From positions 1 to 25,976 of IMG/VR virus record IMGVR_UViG_3300025630_000049: a stretch of DNA of 25,976 nucleotides. The stretch is one strand, 5' to 3'. The stretch is from a virus. Within the stretch, counting starts at the first letter, position 1; every line of letters starts with the position of its first letter. Below the pieces are notes generated by a model. The model was given only the letters and a program-made list of their open reading frames with translations, made no database searches and was not told the origin of the DNA. Positions 1-7,654 of this stretch are shown in pieces. A program made the position numbers and the translations under genes.

Positions 1-332
1 CTATAACCGATCTATATGAGTTTATACGGTTAAACCTTGGTCTAACGATCACTGATTTTGCTAAGGTGATGAAAATACCTTACCAGTATTATAGTGCACG
101 ATATAGGAATAGAAATAAACATTTCAAAGTGATTGATATTGATCGCTTACTAGCATTGCAAAAGTTGAGCGGACTATCGCAATCACAATTTTTCGATCTA
201 CTTAAAGAATTTGATAACGGGACAATCACCGTACCTAAGATTCGTAAGTACGACATCGAAGAGCCTGTCCCAGTACTAATCGTTAAGCAGGATTCCATTC
301 CCCTAACCCGCTTCAACGATAAGATTGCTTGA
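1..332 (+). CDS. Partial small HTH-like protein, 5' end outside window
   Basis: The frame ending in TGA at 330-332 is open back to the window edge, so the true start probably lies upstream. A GTG-ATG pair at 66-71 would give 88 residues, but it has no well-spaced ribosome binding site. The upstream codons read as a sensible amphipathic helix (DLYEFIRLNLGLTITDFAKV). The segment that follows, LTITDFAKVMKIPYQYYSARYRNR, has the spacing of a Cro/XRE-type helix-turn-helix, and the next stretch is also helical and charged. Inference: a small DNA-binding regulator at the end of an upstream transcript. The family is not recognised with certainty. It is followed by a 107-base gap before the packaging operon. 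Confidence 0.5.
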   Translation, partial: ITDLYEFIRLNLGLTITDFAKVMKIPYQYYSARYRNRNKHFKVIDIDRLLALQKLSGLSQSQFFDLLKEFDNGTITVPKIRKYDIEEPVPVLIVKQDSIPLTRFNDKIA

Positions 333-358
333 CCCGATCAGCGTAAAATAACTATTAC
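329..358 (+). promoter_or_regulatory. Weak sigma70-like promoter candidate for the late operon
   Basis: The only sizeable gap on the left side (333-439) contains TTGACC at 329-334 and TATTAC at 353-358, separated by 18 bases. The -35 box matches the consensus well and the -10 box only moderately. The -35 box overlaps the end of the preceding gene. The position suits transcription of the packaging and head genes, but phage late promoters often depend on phage factors that cannot be seen here. Nothing else is evident in the gap except the ribosome binding site at 425-430. Confidence 0.25.
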
Positions 359-424
359 TTATGATCGCAATGGTTTACACTAACAGTAAGCAACGATAAC
401 GATTACTGAAAATTTTAGCAGCAT

Positions 425-430
425 AAGGAG
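425..430 (+). promoter_or_regulatory. Ribosome binding site deciding a TTG start
   Basis: AAGGAG lies 9 bases before the TTG at 440-442. No ATG or GTG is equally well placed, so the small terminase candidate most likely starts at TTG. Confidence 0.7.
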
Positions 431-439
431 ATCAATAAC

Positions 440-1051
440 TTGCCAAGACGACTCCCCGATCCTTTTGGTGATGCTACTGAACCTAAGCAAATATCTGCAT
501 TATCTAAACAAAAGATCAGATCACTTGCAGCAATGGAAAAGATGCTACCTCATGAGCTGTTACTTTATTGGGCAAACGGGATCAGCGTAGCCGGATTTAC
601 ACCTAACCAAGCGCAACAGTTAGCAGCAGCAATGGCAGCAGCACCTTATTATGCGCCTAAATTAGCGAACATAGAGATGAAACAGGATGTAAGGGTAAAG
701 GCCGTAATAGCAGCTAGAAGCATGACAGCGGAAGAGTGGTCAAAAGAATATTTACCACAGCAAAATGATCAGGGGGAGGGGGGATCGTTAGTGAAACAGA
801 ATCCTAAAACTATTTCAGTAACAGATGCAGAGATACTACCTACTACCTCCCTACCTACTGAACAAAATGATCGCGCTTGTATAGGTGGCAACTCTCAATT
901 GCAAAACTGCCACCTTGATACCGCCGGTAGCAAAAATATTTTAAATCGGAAACCGTTGGAGTCCCATGACCACATACACCCATCCACAGCAGATGCCAAT
1001 TTTGACTGTTCTACTCCTCATAACAAAGTTATAGATGATGACACGCTATAG
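440..1051 (+). CDS. terS: Terminase small subunit candidate
   Basis: 203 residues from a TTG start with a good AAGGAG site. It lies upstream of the large terminase, separated by one gene. The N-terminal half is helical and alanine-rich; the segment around AAAMAAAPYYAPKLANIE (about residues 67-84) is the pattern seen in small-terminase-like proteins, which recognise the packaging site and load the large subunit. From about residue 115 the protein becomes low-complexity, polar and probably disordered. A G5-A-G6 tract at 772-783 encodes part of the junction and looks like an internal ribosome binding site. The 3' end overlaps the next gene by 17 bases. The assignment rests on position and one motif, so another DNA-binding packaging accessory is possible. 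Confidence 0.6.
   Translation: MPRRLPDPFGDATEPKQISALSKQKIRSLAAMEKMLPHELLLYWANGISVAGFTPNQAQQLAAAMAAAPYYAPKLANIEMKQDVRVKAVIAARSMTAEEWSKEYLPQQNDQGEGGSLVKQNPKTISVTDAEILPTTSLPTEQNDRACIGGNSQLQNCHLDTAGSKNILNRKPLESHDHIHPSTADANFDCSTPHNKVIDDDTL
775..793 (+). promoter_or_regulatory. Internal Shine-Dalgarno plus in-frame GTG within terS
   Basis: A perfect GGAGG core (775-779) sits inside a purine tract of five G, one A and six G. An in-frame GTG follows at 791-793, after 11 bases. Initiation here would give an 86-residue C-terminal product made only of the polar tail of the small terminase candidate. This is seen directly in the sequence; use in the cell is inference. The tract may instead be a chance coding sequence or a sequencing-sensitive homopolymer. 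Confidence 0.35.
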
Positions 1052-1589
1052 CCTTGTAGGTGAGTTACCACGGCATATTTATTGTTATGTAGATGCCGTT
1101 TATACGCACAAAAATGGCGTAGGTTTCATTCCTTGCGTATGGTTCGGGTTAGTGTCGTATCCTGGTAGAGTTTGGGGCTGTACGGTGATGCTGGAGAGTG
1201 GTGCTATTTATCGCAATGTTCCTGTGCATGGTATAGCTTTTACGGATAGTCCTGCGGATTGGGATGTAAAGGATGCACAAACCTGGGATTGCTATGGTAG
1301 TGATTTTACGGTTTTGGAATATCGGTATTTGAGTGGTTTAGATTGCAAGGTACGAGCTAATGGGAGGGAGCATGAGGGTAGTTATTTATTTAGTGTAGCT
1401 CCTATTGGTGATGGTTTTAGTGCTTATCCTGAGCAAGCTAAGGAGTTTTGTTTTGTTGAGCTGGTAAATGGAAGGTTAAGTGTGCAGCCTACAAATCATG
1501 TTGTGTTTAAGGAAGTAAGTTTTACCTCTAGTAAACTAGAGTTTCCTTTTGGTATGAAGCGGCAAACGGAGATTTACAGTGCAGAGTAA
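1035..1589 (+). CDS. Phage protein of unknown function between terminase subunits
   Basis: 184 residues, starting at either of two adjacent ATG codons (1035 or 1038) inside the end of the previous gene, which suggests translational coupling. No good ribosome binding site is visible. The protein is rich in aromatic residues, valine and glycine, has several cysteines, and looks like a compact all-beta fold without a signal peptide or membrane segment. The N-terminal stretch (VGELPRHIYCYVDAVYTHK) and the WGCTV segment look conserved in style, but I cannot name a family. Its place between the two terminase genes suggests a packaging or DNA-metabolism accessory role. Confidence 0.7.
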   Translation: MMTRYSLVGELPRHIYCYVDAVYTHKNGVGFIPCVWFGLVSYPGRVWGCTVMLESGAIYRNVPVHGIAFTDSPADWDVKDAQTWDCYGSDFTVLEYRYLSGLDCKVRANGREHEGSYLFSVAPIGDGFSAYPEQAKEFCFVELVNGRLSVQPTNHVVFKEVSFTSSKLEFPFGMKRQTEIYSAE

Positions 1590-1595
1590 AGTTAA

Positions 1596-3008
1596 ATGAC
1601 GGCCTCTGAACCTGAGTTAAATATTGTATGGACTCCACAAAAGGGTCCACAACAGGCGTTAGTTGACTGTCCGTTGCCGCTAATTGGGTACGGTGGTGCT
1701 AGAGGTGGTGGTAAAACGGATGGTGTCTTGGGTAAGTTTGGTATCCTTGCTGAGATGCTTGGTGAGCGTTTTAACGCGATATTTTTTAGACGTGAGCTAC
1801 CACAAGCAGATGATTTAATTGAGCGTGCCAAACAGATATATTTGCCTTTAGAGGCACATTATAATGATCAGAAGAAGCAGTTTACGTTTGCTAGTGGAGG
1901 TAGGTTAAGGTTTAGACCATTGGGTAGCAATGCTGATGCGGAGAAGTATCAGGGTCAGAATTTGAGTCATGCTGCTATAGAGGAAGCTGGTAACTATCCT
2001 ACTCCAGAGCCTATATTTAAGTTGTTTGGTGCATTGCGTGGTACAGAAACGCAGATGATATTGACGTTTAATCCTGGTGGTCCTGGGCATAAGTGGTTGA
2101 AGGATTTGTTTATAAAACCGGCACCTAAAGGGTGGAAGGTGTTACAGTGGAAGATTACGGAGGATAAGTCGGTACCGTATATTTATATACCAAGCAGGGT
2201 ACAGGATAATCAGATATTGTTGCAAAAAGATCCTGGGTATATTGATCGGTTACACATGGTGGGTAGTCCTGAGTTGGTTAGGGCGTGGTTGGAGGGTGAC
2301 TTTGAGATACACGAAGGTAGTTATTTTCCTGAGTTTAGCACTAAACATATTATTCGGCCTTTCAATGTACCCAAGCATTGGCCTCGTTATCTTGGTTACG
2401 ATTGGGGTTATACTAGTAACTTTGCTGCCGTTTGGGGTGCTGTTTGTAGTGGCAAGACAGACGAAGGGGAGAACATTGAATTGCCGAAAGGGGCAATTGT
2501 CATATATCGGGAGCTGTACGGCAAACAGATTGAAAACAAAGACCAAGCAGAAAGGATAGCTAGTTTGAGTGTCGGGGAAGATCCTATCTCAGTGGCTGAC
2601 CCTAGTATTTTTAATAGTAATGGTGGTCCTACTATAAATGACCAATTTGCAGCCGTATTTAGCAAATATAATCATCCTATTTTTAGAAGGGCTGATAATG
2701 AAAGGGTCAGTGGATGGACTCAGATCAGACGACGATTACAGGCAGAAGCACCATTATTGTATATTTTTGACACGTGTACTTACTTAATTGAGACGCTACC
2801 TAGCTTACAGATGGATAAGAGGCAGATGGAGGATGTTGATAGTACAGGTGACGACCATGCGGCTGATGCGTTAAGATATCTATGTAAAGAACGATTAATG
2901 GATTCCACGTTTTCTTCTGCCGTGCCCAAGAGCGTTCATAGAGGCAAAGTACATCTACAATTGTATGTTAATGAAATACGTAAGAATCAGAAAAGGACTG
3001 TTATCTAA
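1596..3008 (+). CDS. terL: Terminase large subunit (packaging ATPase/nuclease)
   Basis: 470 residues, a normal length. This is the motor that drives DNA into the procapsid through the portal and cuts the concatemer. The Walker A-type loop GGARGGGKT is at residues 33-41. A Walker B-like AAIEEAG is at about 126-132, and the coupling motif TFNP at 157-160. The RNase H-like nuclease domain is marked by GYDWG (Asp269), VADPS (Asp335) and the C-terminal DDHAADALRY (about 419-428). All expected acidic residues are present, so it looks functional. The ATG lies six bases after the previous stop. The TAA overlaps the portal ATG by one base, indicating coupled translation of the two packaging partners. 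Confidence 0.96.
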   Translation: MTASEPELNIVWTPQKGPQQALVDCPLPLIGYGGARGGGKTDGVLGKFGILAEMLGERFNAIFFRRELPQADDLIERAKQIYLPLEAHYNDQKKQFTFASGGRLRFRPLGSNADAEKYQGQNLSHAAIEEAGNYPTPEPIFKLFGALRGTETQMILTFNPGGPGHKWLKDLFIKPAPKGWKVLQWKITEDKSVPYIYIPSRVQDNQILLQKDPGYIDRLHMVGSPELVRAWLEGDFEIHEGSYFPEFSTKHIIRPFNVPKHWPRYLGYDWGYTSNFAAVWGAVCSGKTDEGENIELPKGAIVIYRELYGKQIENKDQAERIASLSVGEDPISVADPSIFNSNGGPTINDQFAAVFSKYNHPIFRRADNERVSGWTQIRRRLQAEAPLLYIFDTCTYLIETLPSLQMDKRQMEDVDSTGDDHAADALRYLCKERLMDSTFSSAVPKSVHRGKVHLQLYVNEIRKNQKRTVI

Positions 3009-5488
3009 TGGCCAAGAATAGCAAGAATAAATACACAGGCAGTTGGTGGCATTCACAAATTAGCAATGCTGAGGATAGACATAAGAAGTTTTTTGAACAG
3101 TGCCAAGAGAGCATTAAGGTTTATAAGGCTGAAAAAGATTTATCTGATACACAGCGGAGATTGAACGTTTGGTGGTATATCGTTAATACCCTACTCCCTG
3201 CTTATTATTCCAGTACGCCGAAGGCAGAGGTTAATCTTAGAAAGAGGGTGGGTGGATTAAAATATGAACTGGGTGCGGTTATATTAGAGCGTAATACCCA
3301 GTTTTCCATGGATGAGCATTTTGATTTTGATACGGTTGGTTACAATGCGGCATTGCAATTTTTACTGACTGGTAGAAGCGTATTATGGGCTAGGTACGAA
3401 GCAGAGTTTGAAAAAGAATTGATGGATTTTGCGTTAATACGCAATGAAGCCGGTATACTTGTTAATGCACAGGGTATGCCGTTTGAAGGCGATGAAGCTA
3501 CGTTAGTTACTACTCCTGAAGGCATTATTATTGGTCAGATGGAGATTGAAGTAAAAGATGATGAAAGAGCTATTTTAGAGAATGTACATTATAATGATTT
3601 TCTCACTGCTGATGCTAGAAGCGAAAGTGAAATTGAATGGAAGGCGAAACGAGCATTTTTAACTAAGTACCAGGCGGAGGAAAAGTTTGGTTCTGATGTA
3701 GCTAAGAATATGAAGTTTGATAGCTACCCTGAAATATTGAAGAGCAACTACTGGAATGATTCCAGTAAGTACGAGGGTAAGGCAGAACTGTGGGAGATTT
3801 GGTGTAAAGAAAGCGATAAGGTGTATTGGTTGCAGAAAAACGGCGACCAAAGCATGCTTGAAGAAGGTGAGCCACCAGTTGAGTATGAAGGTTTTTGGCC
3901 GTGTTCTGTTATAAGCCAAAGCACTGATCCTAATTCAGTTATTCCTGTTTCAGATTACGTACATGCTAAAGACCAGATTTTAGAAGTAGAAAGAATTACA
4001 ACTAGATTAGCTGCAACTGTACAGGCTGTTAGAACTAATGCTTTGTATGATGCCACGATGGGCGTACAAGTAGAACAGTTATTACAAGGCGATTTAAAGT
4101 ATATTCCTGTTAATAACTGGCCTAGTTATAAGGGTAGAGGTGGTCAAGCTAACGGGATTGAGTATTTAGATATTAGACCATACGTAGAGGCTATTAGCGT
4201 ATTACAAGCTGCAAGAACTGAAGCACTAAATCAATTGTATGAGACATTAAAGGTTAGTGATCTACTACGTGGCACCTCTGCTGAGTATAAAACTGCAACT
4301 GCTAATAGGTTAGAAAATGCCTGGAGCAGTCTAGGGTTAATTGTAAGACAGAATCAGTTTGCTAAATTTATCAGCGACGGTGTGAATAAGTTAGGCACCA
4401 TTATTGCTGAGAATTTTAGCGCTGAGACATTATTTGCGGTATCTGATGCCGATAATTTAATTGGTCAATTGTTGCCTGAACAAGCTGATCCGATCATGCG
4501 GATGCAGCAATTAGACATGATTAAAGGTGATATCATCGACGTTCTACAAGATGATGAAGATCGTATTTATCGCATTGTTATTGCCACCGATAGCATGGTG
4601 GCTCTTGATCAAGCACAAGATAAACAAGATGGTTTGCAGCTGTTGGAAACCTGTGGACAATTTTTTGAGCAATTAAAATCAATGACCGAAGCATACCCAC
4701 CATTAGCTGGTTTTGGTATGGAACTCATGCAAAACATGATTAGGCGCTTTAAGGGTGGTAAAGAACTAGATGGTCTGTTTACCAAAGCATTAGGTGACGT
4801 TAGAGTGATTGCTGATCAAAAATCACAACAAGCTCAACAAGCACCTTCCGATCCTCTTGTACTACAAGTAGAGCAACAGCGAGAGGCTGCACAAATAAAA
4901 GCACAACTAGAAATGCAGCGTATGCAAATGGATGCTCAAGAGATGCAACAAAAGGCATATATGGCTCAGTTAGATGCACAAGCTAGGATGGCTCAATCAC
5001 AAGCTGAAGTAGAAGTTGCTTACAGAAAAGCTCAGTTAGATGAGTTTATCGCACAGCAGAACGCTATGGTTGATAGTCAGAAATTACAGCTTGAGCAACA
5101 ACGCTTGCAGCTAGAAATGATGAAGATTCAATCTGAAACCGCCGTAAAAGCTGATAGCACCGAAGCTAAGAGAGAGGCAGATAGAGTAGCTCAGATTATT
5201 GACCTTCAACGCCTAGAGCTAGAAAACATGGCGGTTAGAATGAAGGAATCTGAGAAGTTGTTAGAAGAGCGTAGACTCAATCAAGAACAAGAGCTGGAGA
5301 AACTTAGACTTGCTGCTCAAACACAAATGCAAATCATGCAGCCTCCTCCAGTAGCACAACAAGCTCCATCAGAACCAGTGGTTATCAACAACATTGTTCC
5401 ACAACAAAAATGGAATAAGCGAGTTGGTAAAATAGTAACTGACGCTGATGGCAATCCATCAATAGAAATATTTAACGTGGAAAGTTAA
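3008..5488 (+). CDS. Portal protein with long C-terminal coiled coil
   Basis: 826 residues, at the long end for portals. The ring of twelve forms the DNA gateway at one capsid vertex, docks the terminase and later the tail adaptor. The N-terminal region (LNVWWYIVNTLLPAYYSSTPK) and the central part have the style of P22-type podovirus portals. From about residue 614 to 770 the chain is almost entirely Gln, Glu, Ala, Met and Lys with heptad spacing. That is a very long helical barrel or coiled coil, followed by a proline-rich linker and a short C-terminal domain ending IEIFNVES. It directly follows the large terminase with a TAATG overlap. Assignment is from position, length and architecture. 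Confidence 0.88.
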   Translation: MAKNSKNKYTGSWWHSQISNAEDRHKKFFEQCQESIKVYKAEKDLSDTQRRLNVWWYIVNTLLPAYYSSTPKAEVNLRKRVGGLKYELGAVILERNTQFSMDEHFDFDTVGYNAALQFLLTGRSVLWARYEAEFEKELMDFALIRNEAGILVNAQGMPFEGDEATLVTTPEGIIIGQMEIEVKDDERAILENVHYNDFLTADARSESEIEWKAKRAFLTKYQAEEKFGSDVAKNMKFDSYPEILKSNYWNDSSKYEGKAELWEIWCKESDKVYWLQKNGDQSMLEEGEPPVEYEGFWPCSVISQSTDPNSVIPVSDYVHAKDQILEVERITTRLAATVQAVRTNALYDATMGVQVEQLLQGDLKYIPVNNWPSYKGRGGQANGIEYLDIRPYVEAISVLQAARTEALNQLYETLKVSDLLRGTSAEYKTATANRLENAWSSLGLIVRQNQFAKFISDGVNKLGTIIAENFSAETLFAVSDADNLIGQLLPEQADPIMRMQQLDMIKGDIIDVLQDDEDRIYRIVIATDSMVALDQAQDKQDGLQLLETCGQFFEQLKSMTEAYPPLAGFGMELMQNMIRRFKGGKELDGLFTKALGDVRVIADQKSQQAQQAPSDPLVLQVEQQREAAQIKAQLEMQRMQMDAQEMQQKAYMAQLDAQARMAQSQAEVEVAYRKAQLDEFIAQQNAMVDSQKLQLEQQRLQLEMMKIQSETAVKADSTEAKREADRVAQIIDLQRLELENMAVRMKESEKLLEERRLNQEQELEKLRLAAQTQMQIMQPPPVAQQAPSEPVVINNIVPQQKWNKRVGKIVTDADGNPSIEIFNVES

Positions 5489-5497
5489 GGAAAATTT

Positions 5498-5923
5498 ATG
5501 GCAAACGTATTATATCCAAAATTTAAAGAGAAGTTATTAAATCCTGGTACTGCAGGTATTAACTCAGGTGCTCAGGTTGATATGGATAGCGACAACATTA
5601 GGGTGGCACTTATTGACACTGGTGTATATACCTACAATGCTTCTCATGAGTTTTTAAGCAGCGCGTCAGGTGCAACAGTAGGTACAGCACAGCTTCTTGG
5701 CTCTAAAACAGTAACAAACGGCGTGTTTGATGCTGGTGACGTTACATTTACTGGATTAACCGGAAACTCAGTTGAGGCATATATTATCTACAAGGATACT
5801 GGTACAGCCTCCTCTAGCCCATTGATTGCTTATTTTGACAGCGCGACTTCTGGATTACCACTTACTCCTAACGGCGGTAACGTGACAATCCAATTCAACG
5901 CATCAGGCATCTTTGCATTGTAA
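5498..5923 (+). CDS. Phage virion protein, decoration-like
   Basis: 141 residues, preceded by an AAGGA-type site after the portal stop. It reads as a small all-beta structural protein. An N-terminal MANVLYPKFKEKLL helix is followed by DNIRVALIDTGVYTYNASHEFL, then threonine/glycine-rich strands and the PNGGNVTIQFN segment near the end. This layout matches a widespread family of phage proteins that includes the pattern (D)DIRVALVDTG...HEFL, generally annotated as hypothetical or head-associated. Inference: a capsid decoration or head-surface protein. It is the first gene of the block between portal and scaffold and is followed by a weak hairpin. Confidence 0.75.
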   Translation: MANVLYPKFKEKLLNPGTAGINSGAQVDMDSDNIRVALIDTGVYTYNASHEFLSSASGATVGTAQLLGSKTVTNGVFDAGDVTFTGLTGNSVEAYIIYKDTGTASSSPLIAYFDSATSGLPLTPNGGNVTIQFNASGIFAL

Positions 5924-5933
5924 TTATAAAGCT

Positions 5934-5955
5934 AGGGGCACTAATAGGTGCCCTT
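5934..5955 (+). terminator. Weak intergenic hairpin after decoration-like gene
   Basis: The arms AGGGGCAC and GTGCCCTT form an eight-pair stem (one G-U pair) around the loop TAATAG. It is followed by GCTACATTT rather than a true T-run, so it is either a weak terminator or an mRNA-stabilising hairpin at a processed 3' end. Confidence 0.45.
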
Positions 5956-5975
5956 GCTACATTTAGGTAGGTATC

Positions 5976-6836
5976 ATGGCTGCTATTGCGGATTTAAGCA
6001 CACTAATAAACAAAGTCTCTGGTGGCGGTGGAGGCACGAGAGAAACTATTTTCCTTTTTAAAACCAATAGAGTGGCTGGAGCAACTGCAAGCGTATTGGT
6101 TACTGGCAGATTAAATTCTCTTTGGCGTATGGATGGAACTCCGCAAGGTGGTGATGTTCCTACTTCAGCAGCTATTCCCGACAACACGACTAATGGATCA
6201 TTAAAGCAGACTAGCAATACTTCTGGATACGAAAAGTTTATTTACAGCTACTGTATGTCCAGCTTAAATGCTGCTTCGTTTATTTTATATGACCGATTGA
6301 TGCACTGTGGTGGTTTAAGTGGAACGGTAACAACTGCACAAACTGTCCAAGGTGATCCAGCGTCACCAGGATTAACTCGTTACAATACAAACTCAACTTG
6401 CGTCGGTAACATGATAATGGTTGAAATTTACACTGCACTGGGTACGACTCAAAGAACTATTACCGCTTCATATACTAACCAGGCTGGTACAGCTAATCAG
6501 ACTACTATAGCTACGCCGATTGGTTCTGCTAACTTTAATAACGCTTATCGTGCATTTTTCTTACCATTAGCTGATGGTGATACAGGCGTACAGGCAGTTA
6601 AAGACGTAACAATATCGGCATCTACAGGCGGACCGGGTAACTTCGGTGTTTCAATAGTGAGACCACTAGCGATGATAGGCACAATGGAAACTGGCGGTAC
6701 AGGATTCAGAGATTTTACAGTAGGTTTACCTGGTCTTCCTGAAGTGGAAAGCGGTGCTTGTCTAGCTATGTTAGTTATTCCTAGCAATAACGCTAACTAC
6801 GAGTGCTACGGCGGTTTATCTCTAGTGGAGAGTTAA
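5976..6836 (+). CDS. Virion protein, first of two tandem paralogues
   Basis: 286 residues. A GGTAGGT sequence precedes the ATG. The N-terminal 100 residues, with a G5 run at 16-20, differ from its neighbour. From residue 106 it shares an ordered motif set with the next gene: DRL (106-108), LSGT, LTRY, SYTNQAG (165-171), LADGDTGV (198-205), STGG (216-219), then GISI/GVSI-type strand and P(L/G)LPE. It is glycine/threonine-rich and predicted beta-rich, with no signal peptide or enzyme motif. I infer a head-surface or vertex structural protein, because it lies between portal and scaffold. The family name is not known to me. Confidence 0.72.
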   Translation: MAAIADLSTLINKVSGGGGGTRETIFLFKTNRVAGATASVLVTGRLNSLWRMDGTPQGGDVPTSAAIPDNTTNGSLKQTSNTSGYEKFIYSYCMSSLNAASFILYDRLMHCGGLSGTVTTAQTVQGDPASPGLTRYNTNSTCVGNMIMVEIYTALGTTQRTITASYTNQAGTANQTTIATPIGSANFNNAYRAFFLPLADGDTGVQAVKDVTISASTGGPGNFGVSIVRPLAMIGTMETGGTGFRDFTVGLPGLPEVESGACLAMLVIPSNNANYECYGGLSLVES

Positions 6837-7652
6837 ATGGCATACGCCGATTATAACGCCTATAAAAATTCAACGATTCAAAGCGCACAGAGAAGCGATA
6901 CAGGATTTAGAACCTTCAATGCGGCTGGTGGCAATCAAGCTGGACGATTACTTGATATGTTTACCTATGCCTATCCCGATGTTGATACACCTACCGTCCC
7001 AGAAGTGCCAACTCAAGCTTTAATAGGTGCTCTTCCCTTGGCAAATGCTGGTACTGGCCGATTAGTTGTTAATTCGATTAACGCATCAGGTTTTGTTCCA
7101 GGGATGCACATACTTTGCGATAGACTTTCGCACCAAGGCAATTTGAGCGGAACCTTAAACACCACGCAGACAACTAATCTGCCAACCGCAGCTCTTACAC
7201 GTTACACCGATGGGCAAGGTGTTATGGCTTTGGTCACAATTTGGTCACAAATTGGAACGACCGCTACGACCTACACAATCAATTACACTAATCAAGCAGG
7301 TATAGCGGGGCAAACTTCAGTGGCTCTAGATGTATCAGGCAGTTATGAAAAGAGATGGTTTGGCAGAGCTTTCGTTACACCTCTTGCTTCTGGTGATACT
7401 GGAGTAAGATCTGTTGAAAGTTTTAAATTGGCTGCTTCAACTGGTGGTGGTACCTTTGGCATTTCTTTAATAAAGCCGCTGCTATTTATGCAAGTAACGC
7501 AGCGTGGTAATACCAACCAAGCTGACTTTATGACAAACAATTTACATGGCGGACTACCAGAAATATTAGATGATGCTTTTCTATTCTGGCTAAGTATTCC
7601 AGGCCCAGGAACAACGGCAGCAACAGGTCAAGTTAACTTCTCAGAGGTTTAA
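6837..7652 (+). CDS. Virion protein, second of two tandem paralogues
   Basis: 271 residues, starting immediately after the stop of its paralogue with no intergenic base. The conserved C-terminal half carries DRLSHQGNLSGT (95-106), LTRY (120-123), NYTNQAG (149-155), LASGDTGV (183-190) and STGG (201-204), in the same order and nearly the same spacing as the upstream gene. The N-terminal part is unrelated, beginning MAYADYNAYKNSTIQSAQR with tyrosine-rich helix-like sequence. The pattern suggests duplication followed by exchange or fast divergence of the N-terminal anchor. Role inferred: virion surface component that may form mixed or alternating assemblies with its partner. Confidence 0.72.
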   Translation: MAYADYNAYKNSTIQSAQRSDTGFRTFNAAGGNQAGRLLDMFTYAYPDVDTPTVPEVPTQALIGALPLANAGTGRLVVNSINASGFVPGMHILCDRLSHQGNLSGTLNTTQTTNLPTAALTRYTDGQGVMALVTIWSQIGTTATTYTINYTNQAGIAGQTSVALDVSGSYEKRWFGRAFVTPLASGDTGVRSVESFKLAASTGGGTFGISLIKPLLFMQVTQRGNTNQADFMTNNLHGGLPEILDDAFLFWLSIPGPGTTAATGQVNFSEV

Positions 7653-7654
7653 AC

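Noticed and set aside
333-439. Gap considered as a packaging (pac/cos) site or tRNA
   Set aside because: No cloverleaf or recognisable cohesive-end motif can be seen; only a weak promoter candidate and a ribosome binding site are supported.
1526-1541. CTCTAG/CTAGAG hairpin near the end of the 184-residue gene
   Set aside because: Only six mostly weak pairs, inside coding sequence, with no T-run at a gene end.
2242-2559. 105-residue hydrophobic frame on the + strand
   Set aside because: Lies in the conserved nuclease region of the large terminase in another frame; apparent membrane segments are frame artefacts.
3749-3767. Perfect inverted repeat with a three-base loop inside the portal gene
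   Set aside because: An eight-pair stem within a coding sequence is expected by chance at this scale, and nothing around it suggests a regulatory role.
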